Assembly (NCBI RefSeq): GCF_002217755.1
Contig: NZ_BCFL01000021.1
Coordinates: 248,001 to 312,000 of the forward strand
Direction of reading: 5' to 3'
Source of the DNA: Streptomyces hyaluromycini
Lineage (GTDB): Bacteria; Actinomycetota; Actinomycetes; Streptomycetales; Streptomycetaceae
Length of the DNA: 64,000 nt
In this document: piece by piece, positions 63,444 through 64,000 of the stretch
Layout of the letters: every line of letters starts with the position of its first letter
Numbering within the stretch: position 1 is the first letter of the stretch
The notes under the pieces: model-generated
Seen by the model: the letters and a program-made list of their open reading frames with translations, nothing else
What the model was told of the DNA's origin: nothing
Databases searched by the model: none
Translations under genes and position numbers: made by a program

Positions 63444-64000
63444 CCAGCACCCTGCAGCCGGCGCGCGTCGCGGAGGCGGAGGAGAGGCGTCCGGGCCGTT
63501 GGCTCGCGCTCTCCGCCCTCGTGCTCGCCGTGCTGTTGGTGGCCGTCGACGCGACCGTCCTCGGCCTGGCGACCCCCTACATCAGCGAAGACCTCGACCC
63601 CTCCGGCACCCAGCTGCTCTGGATCGGCGACGTCTACTCGTTCGTCATCGCCGGCCTGCTGGTCTCCATGGGCAGCCTCGGCGACCGCATCGGCCGCAAG
63701 CGGATCCTGCTCGTCGGCGCGACGGCGTTCGGCGCGATATCCGTCCTGAACGCGTACGCGACGACCCCCGGGATGCTGATCGCGGCCCGCGCCCTGCTGG
63801 GCGTCGCGGGCGCGACCCTGATGCCCGCGACCCTCGCCCTGATCCGCAACCTCTTCCACGACCCGCGCGAGCGCAGCCTCGCCGTCGGCATCTGGGGCGC
63901 GGCGGCCTCGGCCGGCACGGCCGTCGGCCCGATCACGGGCGGCTTCCTGCTGGAGCACTTCTGGTGGGGCTCGGTCTTCCTGATCAACCTGCCGGTGATG
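63440..64000 (+). CDS. DHA2-type MFS exporter, partial (runs off the window)
   Basis: At least 187 residues of a 14-helix multidrug exporter. The N-terminus is cytoplasmic (MTSTLQPARVAEAEERRPGR), helix 1 is WLALSALVLAVLLVAVDATV, and motif A DRIGRKRILLVGATAFGAIS and the motif C region GIWGAAASAGTAVGPITGGF are present. It overlaps the TetR stop by four bases and GAGAGGAA precedes the ATG. It is truncated at the window end, not by mutation. Confidence 0.93.
   Translation, partial: MTSTLQPARVAEAEERRPGRWLALSALVLAVLLVAVDATVLGLATPYISEDLDPSGTQLLWIGDVYSFVIAGLLVSMGSLGDRIGRKRILLVGATAFGAISVLNAYATTPGMLIAARALLGVAGATLMPATLALIRNLFHDPRERSLAVGIWGAAASAGTAVGPITGGFLLEHFWWGSVFLINLPVM

Overview
This is chromosomal DNA from a Streptomyces-type actinomycete. 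Codons are strongly GC-rich at third positions, GTG starts are frequent, TTA codons are almost absent, and the gene order infC-rpmI-rplT-(rRNA methyltransferase)-(histidine kinase)-pheS-pheT followed by argCJBDR and argGH is the standard Streptomyces core arrangement. Most of the window is conserved core. Accessory material is concentrated at about 23.0-27.3 kb, 41.8-51.5 kb and 52.5-63 kb.

Layout. 0.3-8.0 kb is a translation block (infC, rpmI, rplT, a SpoU-type rRNA methyltransferase, a cytoplasmic sensor kinase, pheST); infC has an intrinsic-terminator leader and apparently an AUC start. 8.2-18.9 kb holds a PP2C phosphatase, an HTH/TPR regulator, a Nudix hydrolase, a 3-hydroxyacyl-CoA dehydrogenase, a Tat-exported glycosidase, a divergent DMT exporter/MocR pair whose start codons overlap, an acetyltransferase and a degenerate histidine phosphatase. 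19-23 kb has a secreted GH51 arabinofuranosidase, a carboxymuconolactone-decarboxylase-like protein and an APH-fold kinase. 23.0-27.2 kb is a mobile island bounded by long inverted repeats, carrying a transposase, two regulators, a short-chain dehydrogenase and decayed gene ends. 27.3-33.4 kb has a LysR/DMT pair and a YfhO-GT2-GtrA glycan module. 35.5-40.4 kb is argCJBDR behind ARG boxes. 40.4-41.9 kb is an ECF sigma/anti-sigma pair.

The most unusual stretch is 41.8-51.5 kb. A 60-residue His/Asp-rich microprotein precedes an ABC exporter. Next to it is an extracytoplasmic flavin electron-transfer operon: two ferric-reductase-like flavocytochromes, each followed by an FMN-binding protein (one with two flavinylation sites), ending in the ApbE flavin transferase. 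A divergent two-component system shares a control region that contains direct repeats. At 52.5-53.9 kb a FadR-type regulator sits beside an in-frame chimera of mannonate dehydratase and a sugar transporter, evidently a deletion scar. 56.4-59.2 kb is argG and argH, the former behind its own ARG boxes. 59.4-61.7 kb has an orphan gluzincin-like metalloprotein convergent with a HAD-like protein. The window ends with an aldo/keto reductase and a TetR-DHA2 exporter operon that is cut off.

A dispersed GC-rich hairpin repeat occurs five times, mostly at gene ends; one copy has been absorbed into a coding sequence. Three genes carry the rare TTA codon and are therefore candidates for bldA-dependent translation. 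I found no tRNA, rRNA, CRISPR array or prophage.
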